Assembly: GCA_964481755.1 (NCBI GenBank)
Contig: CAYZVH010000119.1
Span: 1 to 9,823 of the forward strand
Direction of reading: 5' to 3'
Length of the DNA stretch: 9,823 nucleotides
Source of the DNA: Phocaeicola_A sp964481755
GTDB taxonomy: Bacteria; Bacteroidota; Bacteroidia; Bacteroidales; Bacteroidaceae
Shown here piece after piece: positions 6,424-9,823 of this stretch (position 1 is the stretch's first letter; every line of letters begins with the position of its first letter). Below the pieces are notes generated by a model, which was given only the letters and a program-made list of their open reading frames with translations, was not told the DNA's origin and did no database searches. A program made the position numbers and the translations under genes.

Positions 6424-7275
6424 ATGTTGAGAATTGCAGTACAGTCGAAAGGCCGTTTGTACGAGGATACAATGGCTTTGTTGCAGGAAGCGGACATCAA
6501 GTTGAGCACCTCCAAACGCACCCTCCTGGTGCAGTCGTCGAACTTCCCGGTGGAGGTGTTGTTCCTGCGCGACGATGATATCCCGCAGTCGGTAGCCGGT
6601 GGCGTGGCCGACCTAGGCATTGTGGGCGAGAACGAGTTTGTGGAGCGTGCCGAGGACGCGGAGATCATCCGTCGCCTGGGCTTCAGCAAGTGTCGTCTCT
6701 CCCTGGCCATCCCCAAGGCGGAGGAGTACAACGGCCTGCAGTGGTTCGCCGGCAAGAAGATAGCCACCTCCTACCCGAACATCCTGCGCGACTACATGAC
6801 CCGCAACGGGGTGAACGCCGACATCCACGTCATCACCGGCTCGGTGGAGATTGCTCCGGGCATCGGCTTGGCCCAGGCCATCTTCGACATCGTCAGCTCC
6901 GGCTCCACGCTGGTGAGCAACAACCTGAAGGAGGTGGAAGTGGTGATGAAGTCCGAGGCCCTGCTCATCGGCAACAAACAGCTGAGCGACGAGAAGCGCG
7001 AGGTGCTGAAGGAACTGCTCTTCCGCATAGAGGCCGTGAAGAGCGCCGAGGACAAGAAGTACGTGCTGATGAACGCCCCCACGGACCGGCTGAAGGATAT
7101 CATCAGCGTGTTGCCCGGTGTGAAGAGTCCTACCGTGATGCCCCTGGCGCAGGAGGGATGGAGTTCCGTACACACGGTGCTCGACGAAAAATGTTTCTGG
7201 GAGATCATCGGCAAGCTGAAGTCGCTGGGTGCGCAAGGCATCCTGGTGCTGCCCATCGAGAAGATGATTCTCTAA
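6424..7275 (+). CDS. hisG: ATP phosphoribosyltransferase, long form (HisG-L)
   Basis: This enzyme condenses ATP with PRPP to give N1-(5-phosphoribosyl)-ATP, the first committed step of histidine synthesis, in the cytoplasm. At 283 residues it matches the long family, which does not need HisZ. The catalytic part (about 1-185) begins MLRIAVQSKGRL and contains the HisG signature and PRPP-binding loop from Glu142 to Leu163, including DIVSSGSTL (155-163). The C-terminal ~80 residues (about 205-283), with GVKSPTVMPL and ending GILVLPIEKM, form the ACT-like HisG_C domain through which histidine inhibits the long enzymes. The ATG at 6424 is preceded by a purine-rich stretch (AGAAGAAAGAATT). It is the first structural gene after the attenuator, so expression should be set by attenuation and activity by feedback inhibition. 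Confidence 0.97.
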   Translation: MLRIAVQSKGRLYEDTMALLQEADIKLSTSKRTLLVQSSNFPVEVLFLRDDDIPQSVAGGVADLGIVGENEFVERAEDAEIIRRLGFSKCRLSLAIPKAEEYNGLQWFAGKKIATSYPNILRDYMTRNGVNADIHVITGSVEIAPGIGLAQAIFDIVSSGSTLVSNNLKEVEVVMKSEALLIGNKQLSDEKREVLKELLFRIEAVKSAEDKKYVLMNAPTDRLKDIISVLPGVKSPTVMPLAQEGWSSVHTVLDEKCFWEIIGKLKSLGAQGILVLPIEKMIL

Positions 7276-7308
7276 CCTATCACTATACCTTATTACATAT
7301 AAGAAGAG

Positions 7309-8595
7309 ATGAACGTAATCAGATACCCCAAAGAGTCGGAGTGGTCCGACATTGTGAAACGTCCCGTTGCGGACCTGGAGACCCTCCGCCAGACCGTCGG
7401 CAGCATCCTGGAGACGGTGAAGACCGGAGGCGACAAGGCTGTGATGGCCTTCGAGGAGCAGTTCGACAAAGCCCGCCTCGTCTCCCTACGCGTGAGCCAA
7501 GCCGAGGAGGATGAGGCCTGTGCCTTGGTGGACGATGAACTGAAAGAGGCTATGGCCGTGGCGAAGAGCAATATCGAGACCTTCCACGCCGCTCAGCGCT
7601 TCGAGAGCAAGAAGGTGGAGACCCGCCCCGGTGTGGTCTGCTGGCAGAAAGCCGTAGGCATCGAGAAGGTGGGCCTCTATATCCCCGGCGGCACGGCACC
7701 GCTGTTCTCCACCGTGCTGATGCTCGCCATCCCCGCCCGCTTGGCCGGATGCCGGGAGATTGTCCTCTGCACCCCTCCCAACAAAGAGGGTAAGGTGAAC
7801 CCCGCCATCATCTATGCCGCCAAGTTGGCCGGCGTGAGCAAGATTTTCAAGGCCGGCGGTGTGCAGGCCATCGGTGCCATGGCCTACGGCACGGAGAGCA
7901 TCCCCAAGGTGTACAAGATATTCGGTCCGGGCAACCAGTACGTGATGGCCGCCAAGCAACTCGTGTCGCTTCACGATGTGTCCATCGACATGCCTGCCGG
8001 TCCGTCCGAGGTGGAGGTGGTGGCGGACGCCACGTCCAACCCCGTCTTCGTGGCCGCCGACCTCCTGTCGCAGGCCGAGCATGGCGTGGACAGCCAGACG
8101 CTGCTGGTGACCACCTCCGAGGCGCTGATAGAAGCCGTGCAGGCAGAGGTGGAACGCCAGTTGCAGCAGCTCCCCCGCAAGGAAATTGCCGCGCGTGCGC
8201 TTGCCAACAGCAAACTGGTGTTGGTGTGCGACATGGACGAGGCCATGGCGCTGACCAACCTCTACGCTCCCGAGCACCTGATACTGGAGGCCTCGGACTA
8301 CGAGTCGCTGGCGGCGCGTGTGGTCAACGCCGGTTCCGTATTCCTGGGCTCGTATGCCTGCGAGAGTGCGGGCGACTATGCCTCCGGCACCAACCACACC
8401 CTGCCTACCAAGGGCTATGCGAAGGCCTACAACGGCGTCTGTCTGGACAGCTTCGTGCGCAAGATCACCTTCCAGGAACTCACCGCCGAAGGCATCCGCC
8501 AGATAGGTCCCGCCATCGAACGCATGGCCGCGGCCGAGCAGCTGGATGCCCACATGAATGCCGTAACCGTACGTCTCCAATCCATTAAAGAGTGA
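7309..8595 (+). CDS. hisD: Histidinol dehydrogenase
   Basis: HisD carries out the last two steps of histidine synthesis, oxidising L-histidinol through histidinal to L-histidine with two NAD+. The protein is 428 residues, the usual length. Expected motifs are present: IPGGTAPLFSTVLM (125-138), FGPGNQYVMAAK (205-216), DMPAGPSE (227-234) and SAGDYASGTNH (353-363). Predicted zinc ligands are Gln255, His258, Asp356 and His415, and the catalytic pair is Glu322-His323. Each is offset by four from my recollection of the E. coli enzyme (259, 262, 360, 419, 326, 327), so the active site looks intact. It follows hisG after 33 bases with no terminator seen between them, and its TGA overlaps possible hisC start codons. 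Confidence 0.97.
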   Translation: MNVIRYPKESEWSDIVKRPVADLETLRQTVGSILETVKTGGDKAVMAFEEQFDKARLVSLRVSQAEEDEACALVDDELKEAMAVAKSNIETFHAAQRFESKKVETRPGVVCWQKAVGIEKVGLYIPGGTAPLFSTVLMLAIPARLAGCREIVLCTPPNKEGKVNPAIIYAAKLAGVSKIFKAGGVQAIGAMAYGTESIPKVYKIFGPGNQYVMAAKQLVSLHDVSIDMPAGPSEVEVVADATSNPVFVAADLLSQAEHGVDSQTLLVTTSEALIEAVQAEVERQLQQLPRKEIAARALANSKLVLVCDMDEAMALTNLYAPEHLILEASDYESLAARVVNAGSVFLGSYACESAGDYASGTNHTLPTKGYAKAYNGVCLDSFVRKITFQELTAEGIRQIGPAIERMAAAEQLDAHMNAVTVRLQSIKE

Positions 8596-8600
8596 TGCTT

Positions 8601-9653
8601 ATGAAATCCTTACAAGAACTTACACGACCCAACATCTGGAGTCTGAAGCCCTATTCGTCCGCCCGCGATGAGTACAAGGGCGCGTCGGCATCCGTCTTCC
8701 TTGACGCCAACGAGAATCCCTATTACCGACCTTACAACCGCTACCCCGACCCCCTGCAGACGTCGCTCAAGGTGGAGCTGTCGCGCATCAAGGGTGTGCC
8801 TGCCGAGAACATCTTCTTGGGCAACGGCAGCGACGAGGCCATCGACCTGGTGTTTCGCACCTTCTGCGAGCCGGCGGTGGACAATGTGGTGGCCATCGAC
8901 CCCACCTACGGCATGTACGAGGTGTGTGCCGACATCAACAATGTGGCCTACCGCAAGGTGCGGCTCGACGAGCATTTCCAGTTCTCTGCCGACGAGATGT
9001 TGGCGGCGGCGGACGACCACACGAAGGTGATGTTCCTCTGCTCGCCCAACAACCCCACGGGCAACGCGCTCCACCGGACGGAAATAGAGAAACTGCTCCG
9101 CGGGTTCGAGGGCCTGGTGGTGGTGGACGAAGCCTACATCGACTTTGCCGACGAACCCTCCTTCGCACTGCGGTTGGCGGAATATCCCAACATGATCGTC
9201 CTGCAGACCTTCTCCAAAGCATGGGGTTATGCTGCCATCCGCTTGGGCATGGCCTTCGCCTCCACCGACATCATCTCCCTATTTAATAAGGTAAAGTATC
9301 CCTATAACGTCAACCAACTGACGCAGGAACACGCCATGAGTCGGCTGCAGCGCGTCTACGAGGTGAGGCAATGCGTGGAGTTATTGTGCCATGAACGCGA
9401 CCGGTTGATGGAGAAGTTCCGCCAGTTGTCCTGCTGCATACAAGTCTATCCGACCAACGCCAACTTCTTCTTGGCCCGTGTGACGGACGCGCAGGACATT
9501 TACGACTACCTAGTCCGCAACGGCATCATCGTACGCAACCGCACGCACGTCACGCTGTGTCACAACTGTCTGCGCATCACCGTCGGTACCATCGACGAAA
9601 ACACCGCTCTGGTTGAAGTCCTTCGTGCCTATAAAGAGGGAGGAAACGCGTGA
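8601..9653 (+). CDS. hisC: Histidinol-phosphate aminotransferase
   Basis: HisC is a PLP-dependent fold-type I aminotransferase that converts imidazole-acetol phosphate plus glutamate to L-histidinol phosphate plus 2-oxoglutarate. From ATG 8601 it has 350 residues. Recognisable elements are LDANENPY (34-41), FLGNGSDEAID (72-82), SPNNPTGN (148-155), DEAYIDF (176-182), the PLP-binding Lys206 in TFSKAWG, and IRLGMAF (213-219). Two other starts are in frame: GTG 8592 and ATG 8595, the latter overlapping the hisD stop as TGATG. ATG 8601 gives MKSLQELTRP, which best fits my memory of related proteins, but 8595 would be favoured by translational coupling. The tail overlaps the hisB start by one base. 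Confidence 0.95.
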   Translation: MKSLQELTRPNIWSLKPYSSARDEYKGASASVFLDANENPYYRPYNRYPDPLQTSLKVELSRIKGVPAENIFLGNGSDEAIDLVFRTFCEPAVDNVVAIDPTYGMYEVCADINNVAYRKVRLDEHFQFSADEMLAAADDHTKVMFLCSPNNPTGNALHRTEIEKLLRGFEGLVVVDEAYIDFADEPSFALRLAEYPNMIVLQTFSKAWGYAAIRLGMAFASTDIISLFNKVKYPYNVNQLTQEHAMSRLQRVYEVRQCVELLCHERDRLMEKFRQLSCCIQVYPTNANFFLARVTDAQDIYDYLVRNGIIVRNRTHVTLCHNCLRITVGTIDENTALVEVLRAYKEGGNA

Positions 9654-9823
9654 TGAAGAAGAAAGCACTATTCATTGACCGCGATGGTACGTTGGTCATC
9701 GAACCGCCCGTGGACTGCCAACTCGACGCGCTGGAGAAGTTGGAGTTCTACCCCGGTGCCATCAGCAATCTGGCCTTCATCCGCAGTAAACTCGACTTCG
9801 AGTTCGTGATGGTCACCAACCAG
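9653..9823 (+). CDS. hisB: Bifunctional HisB, N-terminal phosphatase part (cut by window end)
   Basis: ATG at 9653 overlaps the hisC TGA (TGATG), and 57 codons are present before the window ends. The sequence has the HAD-family phosphatase motif I, FIDRDGT (7-13), with nucleophile Asp9 and acid/base Asp11. EPP (17-19) follows, then motif II VTNQ (54-57). The spacing and sequence resemble the histidinol-phosphate phosphatase domain at the N-terminus of enterobacterial bifunctional HisB, whose C-terminal part is imidazoleglycerol-phosphate dehydratase. That second domain lies outside the window, so bifunctionality is inferred from the family. This start was found by hand, since the frame is too short to stand out. 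Confidence 0.88.
   Translation, partial: MKKKALFIDRDGTLVIEPPVDCQLDALEKLEFYPGAISNLAFIRSKLDFEFVMVTNQ

Noticed and set aside
6690..7514. Plus-strand open frame in another phase across hisG and hisD
   Set aside because: It spans two real genes in the wrong phase, and its Arg/Gly/Glu-rich composition is typical of out-of-frame translation.
7486..8580. Minus-strand open frame (364 codons) opposite hisD
   Set aside because: Antisense to an intact histidinol dehydrogenase with all catalytic residues; the translation is Gly/His-rich and unrecognisable.

Overview
The window is most likely chromosomal DNA from a member of the Bacteroidales (Bacteroides-like). Three things point there: the promoter candidates fit the Bacteroidetes pattern TTG-N20-TAnnTTTG, start codons are preceded by weak or purine-rich sequence instead of strong Shine-Dalgarno sites, and the his genes run in the order hisG-hisD-hisC-hisB. 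No database search was possible, so the genus is inference.

Left half (about 100-6085, minus strand): three genes in the same direction with very short gaps, possibly one operon. In transcription order they are an MltF-like lipoprotein lytic transglycosylase, a 1121-residue protein joining a RecB/Cas4-like PD-(D/E)XK nuclease domain to an SF1 (UPF1/Dna2-type) helicase, and a Fic-domain AMPylase with a C-terminal winged-helix-like region. The Fic gene is visibly less GC-rich than its neighbours. It carries four perfect 12-bp repeats encoding a (TPTS)4 linker. The first ~100 bases hold a short 24-bp-period repeat and no supported gene.

Middle (6086-6423): a divergent regulatory region. A minus-strand promoter candidate serves the transglycosylase. 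A good plus-strand promoter leads into a 23-codon leader peptide with five consecutive His codons (hisL), followed by mutually exclusive RNA hairpins and an intrinsic terminator: a classical histidine attenuator. Every pairing was worked out by hand from the bases. This is the most interesting element in the window.

Right half (6424-end, plus strand): hisG (long, ACT-like-regulated form), hisD, hisC and the first 57 codons of hisB, tightly spaced with TGATG stop/start overlaps. HisG makes the first committed intermediate of histidine synthesis; HisB (phosphatase part), HisC and HisD act near the end of the pathway. The attenuator would let charged tRNA-His levels control the operon, on top of probable feedback inhibition of HisG.
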